Of a DNA stretch of 64,000 bases, positions 38,701-53,234 are shown one piece after another. The DNA comes from Epiperipatus broadwayi (lineage: Eukaryota > Onychophora > Udeonychophora > Euonychophora > Peripatidae): the NCBI GenBank assembly GCA_028023455.1, contig JAQFVV010012529.1:3350001-3414000 (forward strand), written 5' to 3'. Each line of letters opens with the position of its first letter. The first letter of the stretch is position 1. Both the position numbers and the translations under genes were made by a program. The notes under the pieces were generated by a model. It did no database searches and was not told the DNA's origin. It saw only the letters and a list, made by a program, of their open reading frames with translations.

Positions 38701-41700
38701 TTTTTTTTGTTAAAAATTAATAAATAATGTACAAACTTTGAGTCATCAATTATATATAGTCTAGAATACTTGACAATCAAATCATGTTTATAATGTAATC
38801 AATAAGTATTATTATTTTTATGTTTTTTTATTAAACAATTATTTCTAATAAAAATCCTCAAAATATTTGTGATCATCATTAACTGTGTGTCTCCCCACCC
38901 CCATTTTTTCTCTCTTCATATATTCACTTCTCTCTTTTTGCTTTTATTTCATTTTTCTTTTCTCTTTCCCCACATCTTACCTTTTCACCGCCAAGTTCAT
39001 GTTTACTTGTTAGGCATATTTTTATTGTAATATTAATTATGAACCATTAATGATAATTGTAAAAATATTTTAATCTGGAGAATCATTTTTCTAAAAATGG
39101 ATGTGGTTTTAATAAAAAAAAAAAGTCTTTATTATAAACTTCTGTTATATATTGAAATTTTATTTGTTTTTGAAAATCTAATTTAAAATTTATTATATAT
39201 ATTTAGTTGAAGTTTTATGATTAGAATAAAGTGGTATAAATATTATTTTAACATATTCCAACATATACTTGTGATTTATTTACTTTTATGTAATGATTTG
39301 AAAATAAATCTCACATCAGGAGTTTCTGGAATTTTGTTTCATATATATTTATTATTACTAAAAATTAAATAAAAAAATAAGCATTGCAAAATTATTTTTT
39401 ATTAAATAAATTGATGCTTTTTGCTTCTGAATTTAATATGCATGGTTTTATCATTTTAGAAATATATATCTACCAGAAGAATGTAGAAACTTTGTAGTTT
39501 ATGATAAGCAACTAAATATTAGAGAAATTCTTTATTATTATTTTAATATTTAAAAGAAATACCATGAATTATATAGGTTAATAAGTTAGTGTAATGAAAT
39601 AGTATACAATCTCTTTTATAGATTTAGATATTTTACTTCATTTAAACTTCATTACCTATTTTATCATGTATATTAATATTAACTACTTAATTGTGGACAC
39701 TGTCATCTATTAACAGAAAGTGATTACTAGATACAGAATAGGTGTATCTTTAGTAAGTAATACATTCCATTAAAATTTTATTTTAGTATTGTACTATATC
39801 TTGATAATATTAAAATAGATTTTTTAAATTAAACAGTTTGTATGCATTCAATACAGTAAATGAGGATTTAATGTTTAAACTTTATTATACATGATTGTTT
39901 AATTAAAATCTAAAACAATTTGAACTATTAATTTATCATTTATGGTTTGAATGCTAAATACTGTTATCCGTAAGCATATTAAATAACTTAGCTGTCATAT
40001 CAGCAGTTTTTTAAATACTACAGCATTTTTGAAAACTGATAGCTATCCTATATAAATCCCATTTATTATAAAAAATAAAATCTGCATTTGTTTTTTTAAA
40101 TAAAAGTTTTTTTTATATTTTTTAAAACAACTATTTAAAATGTAATAAATGAAATGAAAATATTTTAATTAAAAATAATAATTTCTACTTGTTAAAATGA
40201 ATCATTTTAAATATGTTATCAAGCTTTAATGAATGAAATTGCCAGTATATTTTAGTTTTAAATCAGCCTATGTTAAAAATAATTTCAAATTGAGGATTTT
40301 TTTTTTTTTTAAGACAACTGATAATTTATACATGTAATAAATTGTAATTTTATGATTTATTCAGACATTTAAAGTTATTTGTCTTAAAAATTGAATAATG
40401 CTAGAAGACATTTCAAAAACCTTTAAAAATTAAATTTGAAAGGAAAGTTTACTTGTTTATATATATATGTATAGTAAATTTACATTTATTATTAAATTTA
40501 CTTATTGCTTAATGAAGTTATTTTTGTATATTTATCATTGAGTATGAAGGAATATATATATTTTTCTATATTTTTTTATTCATCTTCTATAACATTTTAA
40601 ATTATGAAATAAAGCATTTGATTAAGTATATTTGTTGTTAATAAAAATTTTAACACCCTGGTATTTCACAGATTGAAGATATAAACACACAATCTATTTT
40701 TCTCTCTTTTTTTTTACTGACTTATGTATATATATACACATACACATACTGGCAGAATAGATTTGATAAATATTTGGATACTGTTATAAAAAGTAATATT
40801 TCAAATTTATTATTTCAAATATATTCTTCATTATGTTTTTTGCTTCAGATTATAAATTTTTTTTGTTGTCAAGAATAAATAATTTTAAGTTTTTATTTTT
40901 AAAAAAGGTTATTTAAGGAAAAGAAAATTATTTTAATCATTGAAATATTTTTTAATGTATCAAGAATGGGCAATAATATTAAATTTTATTCAAACTATTA
41001 TTTTGACAACAATTTATTTTTATATGGAAATTTTTTAGTTGACTTCTTTGTTTTTTAGTTAAGTGGTAATTATCTAATCTATTGATGCTGTCCATCCTAT
41101 ATTAATACTGTCTTTTTTGATATTACTGTATAAAGTTAACTGCTTATAAGAAGTTGTTTTTAATTTTATTTTTTCTTCCATCATATTAGAATTATTAATT
41201 ATTTTTTTTGAAAATATTGAATGACTAAAATAATAGATTTATCCTCTTTTACTGTTTGAAAAGTGGTTCATCTTTTATACGAAAATATGAAATAATAAGT
41301 GATTTATCTCATGCATATTTATAAGTAGAGGGGTTAAATATATTGAAAGAATAGTTTTTATAATTATTCTTTTTTGTCTATTGATTTTTTTTTTTTAAGA
41401 TTAAAAAATGTCTGTAGTTGTTATTTAAAAATTAAGTTATGTTTTGTGTTATTACTTACAGTCACTTTGAAAAACTATATGCATTTGAGAGCATCTCTTT
41501 ATACACAAACATTAATTCTAACAATTATTAAATAAAATTGCTGTACATAATTTTCAGCATGTATACCATTGCTAATAATTCAGTGCAATACTTTAAATTA
41601 ATTTTCATAGAAGTGTATAATTTAAATTTTGATGTTTTCCAATTTTTTATTATTTGTGATTGTTAAGACAGTTTAAATTATACAATTTTTAAATCTGTAT

Positions 41701-42851
41701 ATAAAGTTTTCTCAAAGATTGCTATTACTGACTTGTGAATGAAGACAATGTTTAAAAATTTTTTTTTCTTGAATTGTAGGTTCTATAAATTTTTGAAATC
41801 AGTAAATATTTTTGTGAATTCCTTGCATTAACATACTTTATTAAATAATTGCAGAGGTAATTTAATAAACTATAATTGCACTGCAGATTGTAAAATATAT
41901 ACATATATTAATGACTGCTGTTATTAGTATAAGTATTTTATTCAGTATATAAATTAGAAGCTAATTGTATATGTGCATATCTGTATTTGTGTGGGTTAGT
42001 ACACTTGTATTTAAAGAACTAACGTGATAAAACAATTTTGATTTAGAATTTAAATTGTTACTTCATGAATGCATATTTTTTTAAAAATATACTTAAAAAA
42101 ATTTTGTAACATAAGTAATATCAATGTGAAGTTTTTTTTTTTTATAAAAAAATATTGTTCAAATTTGATATGCACATTTTTTTTTTAATCTTTTAAAAAC
42201 TTTCAATTTGTGATTACATGACAGAGTAAAAATGTCTGCCAGAAGATAGGTATATGATTTTAATATTTTTTTTATTAGATAATTTTTTTAAATATTCATT
42301 TTTGTATTACTATATTCCATTTATTTTTTTTTAATTGTTGATGAAACATTAAGAAAAAATTTCACAGACAAAAATTATTTCAAATTCCTTTGTACCAATT
42401 CTTCTGACTACTATATAATATTGAGCAAAACGTTTTTTAAATAATATATATATATTTACTGTTTGTATATGTATATAACAATGCTAAAGAATACAATAGT
42501 TTTATTAACTTGCTATTTAATATATTTTTTAGAAAGTAAAATACTTCTAGGAGTTATTTATTTATATAAATATATACACACAGATTGGATGAGGGGATAT
42601 CTTTTGGGTACTGATATAGTATACATACTACATTTGATTTTTTTTTAGCTTCTGCTTTTATCCATTGCATGGAGCTACTGAATATATATATACTGGAATA
42701 GTAATAAATTGAACATTTTTGGGGAAAATTGCATTCTTATAAAAATAAAACATACTAAAGTACAAATTCATTGTAAATTTTATATATTTTCTGGGAAATG
42801 TTTTTATTAATTTATCCTTCAAATTTTTTAAATTTTCTTGTTTTTTAAAAT

Positions 42852-42865
42852 GGGGGGGGGGGGGG
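42852..42865. repeat. G14 homopolymer
   Basis: Fourteen consecutive G in a background with very little G, within the T-rich tract downstream of the kinase. Such runs are rare here and may be length-polymorphic. Confidence 0.9.
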
Positions 42866-45800
42866 ATAAATAAGGTCAATTGTTGGATTTTATGAAATTC
42901 TTTAAGAAAGAATCAAATCCATTGTAATTGACATATATTTTTTTTTTTATCCAAGAAAACATGTTATTTAATTAATACCTAGTACAATAAAATAATGATT
43001 TGGGTTAGTAACCATAAATTAAAACAAAAGAAGAATAAAATGACATCAATTTTTTATTTAATTTTTATTTTGATTACCTGTGATAAACAAGAGATAAAGT
43101 TCTGAAAAAAGATTAGAAAGATGCTTTTTGTTCACCACTATTTTATTGCCAAGACAGTATATGTTTATCTATGTAAAACTGTAATAATTCAGGGTATGTG
43201 ATTATCATCTTTAGAATTTTGGTTCAGCCCATGAATGATTGGTTATTTATTCCAGTCACCAGATCTATGGAATGCTTTTTTTGGTGGTTACCAATCATTT
43301 AGCTATTGTTTTATTTCAGGAAAATGTTTAATTTTGCAAGGATAAACTAACTACATGCATAAATATTCAGTAAACTGAATATTTTATTATCATACAAATA
43401 CAAATTTTTATTTTAAGATTACTTTGTAAAAACTTAAAAAAACAACAATTATTTTATGTTGTGAGAAAGTGTTATCGTTTTCAGTCATGAATTAGCTGTA
43501 AAAGCTGTTAAAATTTTTGCAAATTATTTACATCTTTAGATTACTTTATAAAAAATTATTACAAAAAAAAAAAGAAAAAACTTATTTAAATATAGATAAA
43601 TGTTGTAAAAATATAAATCTCTTCCATTCTTGATGTATTTATTTTTAGATTACTTTATTATAAAAATCTAGATTCCATTTTTTTTTTTTTTAAATATACG
43701 TCAATGTCAGAAATATGCTAAAACTTTAATTTATTGATTGTTTATCACAGTATGACTTCAGAAGCTCTGCACAGCATTTAAAAGTAAAAACAATGGAAAT
43801 TGGATTATAGTATACCAACTGCATTAGTACTTTTGTTTATAGGCATAATTTCAACTCAAAAATCAGCACGTTTCTATAAAAGATTATCATATTTAGCAAT
43901 AGATAATATACTTCCAGTAGATTAATATACAAACTATTTTCCTACTAAGTAAAAGAAAAAAGTCCATATAAATATAAGGAACATAATTCAATTTTTTATA
44001 TAATGCATTTTAGAAATTGAAATAATTTTTCATTTATTTATGGTAGGTTTTTTTTATTACTTTATTTAGTAAATTAAAATTTGTTAATAAAATATATATA
44101 TATATATTATTGTCTATTGAATTTTATTATTTTCTTTCCATCACAAAGTTTGTGAGGCAGATTTTTCAGCTGCTTTGATGATTTTTAAATTTTTCTTTAA
44201 GATCTCTGTTTTAAAGAATCCATATATTTTAAAGATTATAAAATTTAAAATGACACTTAATGAACACAATTGAAAATCATCACCCAAACAATATGATAAG
44301 AACACAATATATTAGGAAGACAAAATTTTAAATGATTATAAGTTCAAATGTAAAGAGCTATAAAAACTTAGCTTATGGAGCCTCATTTTAGAATAAACCT
44401 TATGTATTGAAGGTAATTTTAAAAAATGAATATGTACTATTGTGGAAAATTTGTTGTAATTTCTACTGAAAATTTTACAAGTGTTTTCTACCATACTCTG
44501 CTAAAAAGTTTTAGGAGGGGAGCAATATTTTCTTTTATGTGTGTGTTAAGAAAAAGTTTGAATAATTGATAATGAGAACAAAAATAACATGATTTCTGAC
44601 CACTTGCTTTTATTTTTGATAGACAAAATCTTTCAGTAAGTAATTCTATTACATTTATATTATAATAATCAGGCACCTAAATATTTTTTTTCAAATTAAA
44701 TATTAAATGTATCTTAAAAATTGTATAACCAATAATTAATGCTAATACTTTCTGAAACAATATATTTTGTTAAATGTTGTCAATACATTTTAATTTTTAA
44801 AATATAGTAATTCAATTATTAAAAAAAATATTTTTGTTTGATCAGAAAGTATTTTTATTATTACAATAGCAGATATGTAAAATTAGTTCAATATAGCAAA
44901 CTATACATATATATATATATTAGGGTATTCCTTTTATTAAAATTCTATACATTAAATGGCTGATAAATTTGATCTCTTCACACAATATATATATATTTGT
45001 TGTTGCCGTTACAAAGCTGCACCTATTTTTAACAAACAATTGTAATTGTTTAATAACAAATTTTAATTTCTTAATGCAAAGAAATTAACTATATTTTTTT
45101 CAGTTATTAAAGTAAATTTGCGAGTTCATCAACTATTTTTTCAATAGTCTACACCCCCCATATAGTTTATGGTTAATGATATTCAATAGTGAACACATTC
45201 GCTTTTCTGTTAATCTATTGTAACCATTATAGATTACTACATTATATACACACAAATATACCTATTAATTTAAATTGGGGAAAAAAAAAGTCATTTTGAA
45301 ATATTTTTTTAAAATATAAATTTACAAAGACCTAAAAATATTTTATATATATATAATTTTTAATTTTTTGAAAGTTTTAATATTAAAAAAAAAGTATTTT
45401 TTTTTCCAGATTTTTTCTGTAGTATTAATGTTTTAGTGAGTTAATTATATGTATTTTTTATTAAAATGAATTTGTTTTGGATTTTTATGTTCATGGACTG
45501 TTTTTCAATAGTATACATGCAATTTTCCCTCATTGGTTGTATTGAATACTCGAGATATTGGACTTTTATTATATTAAATGAGTTATATTAATGTTTATAT
45601 ATATCCGTGTGTGTATGTATATGCATATTTTTAAATTATAAAAATTGCCACCAGAAATATTTTTTAAAATTTAAATTATAAAACACTAAAAAACGTTTTG
45701 ACGAAATAATTACTGACTTAAATATAAATTGTGCTAAGAAATTTGTATTCCTTTTTAATATTTTTTTTTTCCAGTTTTTTTCCTTTTCTATTATAGATGA

Positions 45801-46062
45801 CTTCTATGTGAAAAGCCAATTTATAAAATTCATAATCAAAGCAGTTACTGTTATGCATTCTATTTTATTTTATTGTTATTTGTGTGTTGGTAAAATGTAA
45901 GGTGAGTTATTGATCACCATTAATTATAAAAGACAAAAAACAGTTATAGCTGTTTTGATAGAATTCAGTTTTCATCTTCCTCATTTGATAATCATATCGA
46001 CTCTTTAAAAGTTTTTTTTTTTTACTGAAATGTAATTTGAATAAATGAAATAACATATTTGC

Positions 46063-46068
46063 AATAAA
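46063..46068 (+). terminator. strong polyadenylation-signal candidate
   Basis: AATAAA is followed within about 15-35 bases by a pyrimidine- and GT-rich stretch (CTCATCTCTGTTGTTTAG), the usual arrangement of a cleavage and polyadenylation site. A second AATAAA lies just upstream at 46040. It coincides with the end of the T-rich tract. Confidence 0.35.
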
Positions 46069-46469
46069 AAGCCTTTATTTCTCATCTCTGTTGTTTAGTT
46101 TCTTCTATCTTTTGCTTATTCAAGAATATAAAAATATATTGGAGCGAAAAAAAGTTGTATTAATTTATTAAATTGAGAAATATAGTATAACAAATGAAAA
46201 TATTAAAAAAAGGTAACATCATAATTTTGATATTTCTGAGTTTATTTTCAAATCATATGTATACTGTCTATAAAATAATAATTAAAAGGTTATATTCAAT
46301 TATGTGCGTTTCTGAGAAGTGAAAAAAAGTGCATGCCTAATTAAACAAATTACTGATTGTATATATGCATTTTATGTTCTGTACCTGAAGACCAATAGAG
46401 TACTATAATCAAATGATTACAATAGTTTGGCATTGCTTGCTACCCTTTTAATACAAGTTAAAGCTATGT

Positions 46470-49300
46470 CATAAACTTTCATGATCTTTTCCAATATGGA
46501 TTGGTCAAAACATGTTTATCCATCTAACATGAGCTGGAACTCACAAACCGTACTTCAAACCCAAAATTTAGGTCAGGGACCAGCCTGGATTTGAACCCAC
46601 TCTCTAAGCCCCAGACCTAACACCTAATGAATAACATAATACTGATGGCACATGAGAATTAATTTTAATCCGACCCACTAGAAAAGCGGAGAAGACAATG
46701 AAACATCTATTAACTATGACTAAACTAAAAAAAATATATAAGCATGGCTGTACTTTTGGAAGTGGAGAAAAGAGGAATTCGAACTACTCAGACAAGTTGG
46801 ATAATAAAAATTAGTTTAATATAGTGACAAATTGTTTACATACATTTATGACTTAATTGTATACATTAGTATATGTGTGAATGAGCAAGTGGTAGATGAT
46901 TACATAGTGTCATTCATGCTATTATTTCTCATATGCTCTTTATTAGCTAAATGATATATTATAAGTAAGCACACATCTTTGATGGGTCCAATATTAAGAT
47001 GCCAATTGTTTATTAAAAGGATTACATAATATTGCCATTAACGCTTTGATTTACAGTTCTGAAACATGGTGACTAACATCACTTCGGGGAGCGTTCTGAG
47101 ATTCATTACAGATATAATACAAACTATGTTCACACCATTACGGTTGTGAAAATAAATAAAATACATGTGAAAACATATTTGATTATATGACAAAAATACT
47201 TAATGAAACTTCTTTTAATTAGCGCTGGTAAGAGGAACGCTTATTTTTCCCCAAGGCATATAGATATTCTTAAATACAAAAGTAAGTTACGATGGTGGGA
47301 TTGTATAAGACTGAAATAAATTTAATTAATAAAACTAGAATTAGTTGGCATTTATATATATTTTTAAGCAGAGCACAATTTTAATTTTAGAACATTAAAA
47401 CTGGACCATGAAGCAAACGAAATAATAAATTTGCGGTGCTGACATAATTAGCTAAGAAATAACAGGAAAAGTCGTGCTTCTGGATGAGAGACAAAGTGGA
47501 TAGGCATGCCATGGACATCGCTGACATGCAGGCCATTGGATAGGCATAGCATGTGCCAGACTTAGGGAATCACCACCAGAGGCCTTTTTATATGAAGAAA
47601 GTGGATATGCATAGTGTGTGCCAAACTTATGTGGATCACCGCCAGAGACCTTTTTATACGAAATAAATGTGGTTCTGGATAGCTCAACTATCTACGGAAT
47701 GAGATGAGAAGAAATCTATGGGTTCGAACTTGTCGCAAACCCCAGATTAGAAGACTAGAAGCATGTAATATATATATATATATACGAAGATAGGCCAAAT
47801 GTCAGTAACGTAGTACGGGTAAATGTCACTAACGACATTGAATAAGATTTACTGTTTTAAAAATAAATGACCCTAGGTTGAATACCATAATTTAGACAAA
47901 TAATATGCTATGCAGTTATATATGTAGAAAGAGATTTCCCTAATATGTTAAGATTTTATTTAGTAAAATAAACATTAAGATTTACCCCCTTTTCTTTTCT
48001 GATATTTAAAATAATTCAATCCCACCTTCGTGGATTTTATAACAACAGAATATTTAAGCATATACTATTTTAAGAGTATAAAAAAAATAAAATAACTAGC
48101 AGTTATATATAAAAAACAATAAGTCACTCAGAATTGAATAAATACTATTTTACAAGATTTCAGAGCATTAATTAGCTTGAGTTCTGGATTCACCCCAGGT
48201 AGAAAATCCAGAGTTAAACAAATTTTTAAACTAGAACAAACAATGTTGACTCATAAAACAATCTGGCGAGCATATTAATTAACTATACATTATATTTTAA
48301 GGGAACGTTAATAACCTAATTCATGAAGGTTTACTTAAAAAGAAGAAAGAAAAGATTTTAGAAATTCAACTCGTCAGATTGCTTAAAATTGGCATATTAA
48401 TAATAAAAGCATATATATAAAATCAAGTAATAAATAACTAAATAAATGACCGCACCAAAATTAAAGAAAGTTAGAGCATATGAGAAAGAATTAAATTTAT
48501 AGAAATCATTTGAGAGCAATTACATATTAGAAAAGTTACAAAATTAAATTATACATTAGGAGAAATTGATAGAGTTTGAGATTAGTTAGACAAGTTTTAC
48601 TTGCAGCTTGAAAATTTACTTTGCACTATTTTAAGAGTCCGTATTTTAAAGTGCTCATGCATGCCAATTGGTTTTTAAATAACAGCAAGCTTTTATTCAG
48701 CTTTCCACAATTCTCCAGTCGGGCTCTTCATTCTATGGGAGCATGATATAACAGCAGCGGAAGACGACCCCTCACGGGTCAGAAAGGTGACGAGCTTTCT
48801 ATGCTTACATTTCAACACAGCTTGGATTCAGTTAACTGTACAGTTCTCTCAAAAGTAGCTAATCTATTGGTGATTTTCTATCGGGCCATTTTATACTCTG
48901 CTAAGTATTTCTGGAATGCTTTTAACTACTTGGTTTTAGGCTTAAAATCTAATCTCTGATCTAAAATCTTAAGTTTCCTTTGTTCATTATTTTTGAAAGA
49001 TGCAACGTAAGATAATGTTCAAAAATAAATTCAAATCTATTTCCAGATTAGAAATAGATTTGACAAAATGTTTATGACAAACGAAAATCTTTAATCTTAA
49101 TCCCCAGACAATTTGGTTGCATCTTCCATCTTGGATTTTATAAAATATATATTTTAATAGGAAAAAAAAAATACTTTAAAAAGAAAAAGTTGTATAAATG
49201 ACATAATAATATATTTTTTAAAAAAATCAATATTTTGTTAGTATTTTGCTCCTATATATATTTGAGCCGCACCTATGTACTTTAATAAAAAGAACTAATA
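46470..49300 (-). mobile_element. LTR-like repeat block, unclassified
   Basis: Sequence of higher complexity than its surroundings. Near 46550-46620 it carries CAAACCCAAAATTTAGG and GGATTTGAACCCACTC, similar in wording to the left part of the insertion at 13.8 kb. Near 48700-48900 it has a GC-rich patch followed by a good minus-strand TATA box (GTATAAAATGG, around 48886-48896). No coding relic was seen. The layout (minus-strand TATA, GC-rich leader, long AT-rich body) is the same as in the two insertions inside the first large intron, suggesting one LTR superfamily, but the ends are not defined. Confidence 0.3.
47538..47668 (+). repeat. two tandem units of about 65 bp
   Basis: The unit starting GGATAGGCATAGCATGTGCC at 47538 is repeated as GGATATGCATAGTGTGTGCC at 47603. 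Both contain CACC-CCAGAG-CCTTTTTATA. A partial third match (GTGGATAGGCATGCC) lies just before, at 47497. It lies within the LTR-like block. Confidence 0.75.
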
Positions 49301-49878
49301 GTTAATAAAAAAAAAAAATTAATAATAATTTTAAAATGTTATTGAAACGTTAAAAGTTTATAACTTATACGCGCATCTCAAATATATACATAAAATATAC
49401 ATACACGACAAAAGGAATGGGATGGGATATAGGGTTTGAATGCAGGTTAGTAGGTGGAAACATGAAACTCAATCTTAAGCTAAGATTGACTGCTTCACAT
49501 ATATATCTTAGTTGAATGCTCTACAAATATTGAAATAATTATTTAATTACTGGTGATACTATGGCTAACTTGGTTTCATTAATGAACTAAGTACAGTATA
49601 TTGTTAGTATTTTTTGAAAGATTATAATTAAATCCTTTGCTTTCTGTACAAATCATTATTAGTTGCAAAATATAATTATATTTGAATACAAGTATAATTT
49701 ATATACTTGGAGTTTAGATGTAATTAATTATAGGGAATTTGAACAAGGACTTTCAAGCTCCCTTTGGCTATCCACTCTATCTCATACAAGCAAAATATAT
49801 GACCACATATCTCCAATATACCTATTTCATACTGAACCAGCACTCATCAGTTGGTCCAGATTATCTCTCACACATGGT

Positions 49879-50170
49879 TGTAATTAGTGCTCGGGGTATA
49901 TTAAGATAGAAAATCTTGGTAGACTACAATCTACTCCACCCTTCAACCCTGCAGTCATCCATACCATTGAAAATCTGATATGGAACATTCAAATCCCTTG
50001 TTGATGCCAATATTACTGGTATGAAAATAGTATTGGCATCAATAAGAGATTTAGAAATTTCATTATTAGATTTTCAAGGGTATGGATGGCTGAAAAGTTG
50101 GAGGGTATAGTAGATTGAAGCCTGCCCTTTAAAGTTTTGCTATCTTAATATAAACCGAGCACTGATTACA
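49879..50170. mobile_element. hairpin MITE with 140-bp inverted arms
   Basis: The left arm 49879-50015 and right arm 50029-50170 are imperfect inverted copies around a 13-bp loop. Outer ends: TGTAATTAGTGCTCGG with CCGAGCACTGATTACA. Inner landmarks: TTGATGCCAATA with TATTGGCATCAA, and CCATACC-TTGAAAATCT in both. There is no coding potential. I found no clear target duplication. Confidence 0.85.
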
Positions 50171-53100
50171 TATATTGAAGCTATATATATATATATGCAC
50201 ACATATGTATGCTTCATGTCAACTTATAAATAAACAATTCTTAACCGATTTATAATTTAATTTATGGGAAATTTATTTAGTAAAAATTTACTAAAAACAT
50301 TTTATTCATTATAGGCATGTGTGTTGTGCATAGTGGTGGTGGGGGTCAGAAAGAGAACCGAGATTAAATAAATAACCTTCTAATTCTAGAAAATTCTAAG
50401 ATACAATTAATTTAAAATTTGGGTAATTAAATTCCTGAACATTTTAATTAGTAAAGGCAGATTAATTATAGAACATAAGTACATTTAAAATTGTTTTGAG
50501 ATCCAAGCGGCCATCTCGAATTAAAAAAAAAAAAAAATTATAACAAGTATAATTTAAAACATATATTCTGTTCGATTATAGAAATATAAAAGTATATACA
50601 TTTTTAGAACCAACAAATATGAAAGAATATAATAAAGCCGATAAAATAATTATTACTTCAAAAAAAAAAAAATAGATTTTTAACATATAAACATCTTTAT
50701 TTTTACATTGATTCACAAATTCTAAATTTTGAAAGTTAAATGTTAAAATGACAATTTCATAGACAGCTTCATCACAAGTTTCAAAATGCTGAAAAAAATG
50801 ATATGTAATATGTCTTTACCTGAGGTAATTTTTCTATGAAAAAATTACAAAAACTGTGATTGTTAACTTCCATTCTTACTAGCTGACCTATATGTTCTTT
50901 CATATCAGAGTATATTCTAGAAATGTTTGGTTGTCCTTCCATGTAGGTATCTGTTAGAAATATATTTGGTTTTTAGTGGGGAGGGAGGAATAACACGAAT
51001 AATTTACAAGATGTTGAGGACTTCAATAAATTGTAATGTATATTATTATATATTACTTTATTATATTATATTAGTGAAAAATGGGGTGCGACCTAAAATG
51101 TGTATTTTTTTCAAGTAAATAAAGTGTATTCAAAAAAATAAGTATCAAACAAAAATTTATTGAAGATAAAATGAACAAAAAAAAAAAAAATCAAACATCA
51201 AAATAAACGAATTTATTATTAGCATTGATTATATATGTGTGTGGGAGATGAAATATGAGAGTTGATGGCTGAGGGTATATGATGAGTCTGGATGTGCATG
51301 TTTTTATATCATTCAAATGTATTGTCTAAAATTCTATCATATATACATATATTGTTTTCTACATACATACATATATATATATCAAATTCTATCTTATATA
51401 TAGTTTTCTACATATTGTAACTGATTAAATCTGTCAATGCTGATGATCAATCTGATCTGATCAAAAATCTAAAAAAAATCTAATTTAATCTAATCTAGCT
51501 CAATCGGGTCGCCATTATGTAATAAACCACCATAAAGCACTAATAATCTCTACTAAAACCTAATTTGTTTAAGCTATATGTAAAATGAAAGAATAATGAG
51601 ATTATCTGCTCCAGACATCAACAAATCTATCATGATTACAAAGTAAATTGCAATGAGCAGTGAAATTGTATATCATTGCCGTAAACAATAATATATGATT
51701 AAGCTAACTATTTGATTAGTAATTTAATGAAAATCAAATCAATAACTAAAGCAGATTCCAATATACTTTATTAATCTATTGTTATTATAATAATTCAAAC
51801 CTATTTAATATTTAATGATACTGTATTTTATCTAAACAGATGAGCTTCTAAATAACTATAATCGCATTTTTACAAAACATTTTTAAATATATACGCTATT
51901 TAAATGTTGAAACAAAATAATCCTTTGCTCAAATGTATATCTAGTTTAATAAAACGCTAAATAGAAAGTATAAACATTTCATTCATATCTTTCAATAAAG
52001 CGATACATAATTATTTCTACTTTAATATTTAATTAACAATATTCTATTGAAATCAACTAGTTTTTATATTCTTCTGGAAAACACTTTGAAAACTTATGCA
52101 TTCCTTTAAATGTTTAAACAAATTAGTCTATGTCTACTTTAATAAGATGCTATAACGTAATGTATAAATAATTTATTCGTATCTTCCAATAAAATGATAC
52201 ATAATTATTGCTTCGTTTATATTTTAAAATAGAATACTCCACGAGAATTTATTATCAACAAATCTATTAGATAATTTCTAACTCTACAATGCCCGATCAC
52301 ATTATATAAAAGATATATTAAGTTTTCATTGGATGTTTATTAACTTATAATTATTATTATTATTTATTGGAATCTTCAAATAATCGAATATAAATTGGTT
52401 TTGGTAACAATTAAACTATATAATTATAATTGACATTTATTCCAATTCAAAGATAATATTCAATTAAACCAGTCAATGAAATCTGTACTCTTCATTTTAG
52501 AAAAGTTTAAAAAAGTATTTAAGACAAGTTATTCTAAACCAATGATAAAATACGATCTATTCAGATTTTTATGACGGGACTAGACAAGCAAAGAAATAAT
52601 CAATTCTAAGCTAATGATATTAACTAAAATAAAACAATGTATAATATTCGAATGCAGAAATTTATATAAAATTTATGTGAATAAAATTTAAAAAAATGAT
52701 AATATGCAAAACATACCATATTTTATATTCTAGTTCACTTAAAAAGTTGAGTTTGAATTTTGAACCGAATTTTAAAATAAAATCCTCATGCAATCCAAAT
52801 AAAAAAGAAATGAAACGAGTCGTAGCATTTAAATCAACTCAATTTATTGGATTATAAAAAAAAAAATTGGTAAAATTAATAACAAAATACAATAGAAAAA
52901 TAATTATATTTCTAATTGATTGAATTAATAAAAAAAATGATAAAATTTCTGTGGGTAACTCTAAACTGTGTTGCAAAACTAATGACACGTATATAAAAAA
53001 AATGAATGGGAGGAGAGATTTTGAATATGTTAATGAAAAATTTTCTAGATAACAGATGCCAAATATATGCAATTAAATAAAATGGATCTCTATTTGTTCA

Positions 53101-53234
53101 TTAACATAATAATTGAACAAACATAAAATAAAACTATATTTAAACTTCTTTTCTGTCAGATATTTCAAGTTAAAATTTAAAACATACAAAATTCAAAACT
53201 TAATATTTAAAAAAACATCGGTTGCATTAGAGTT
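50171..53234. other. AT-rich non-coding stretch
   Basis: I see only AT-rich sequence with short A and T runs and TA dinucleotide tracts here. The short open frames have no coding-like composition and match nothing I know. Confidence 0.6.

Larger units (their letters stand above)
35768..46090 (+). other. T-rich, transposon-poor region; candidate long 3' UTR of PAK
   Basis: For about 10.3 kb after the stop codon the + strand has a visible excess of T over A and many oligo-T and TATATA runs. I find no protein relic, SINE or long inverted repeat, unlike the regions on either side. Possible poly(A) signals AATAAA occur at 36494, 36781, 46040 and 46063. A short 3' UTR ending near 36.5-36.8 kb is equally possible. 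A Pumilio-like TGTATATA lies at 37482-37489. No further gene is visible here. Confidence 0.35.
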
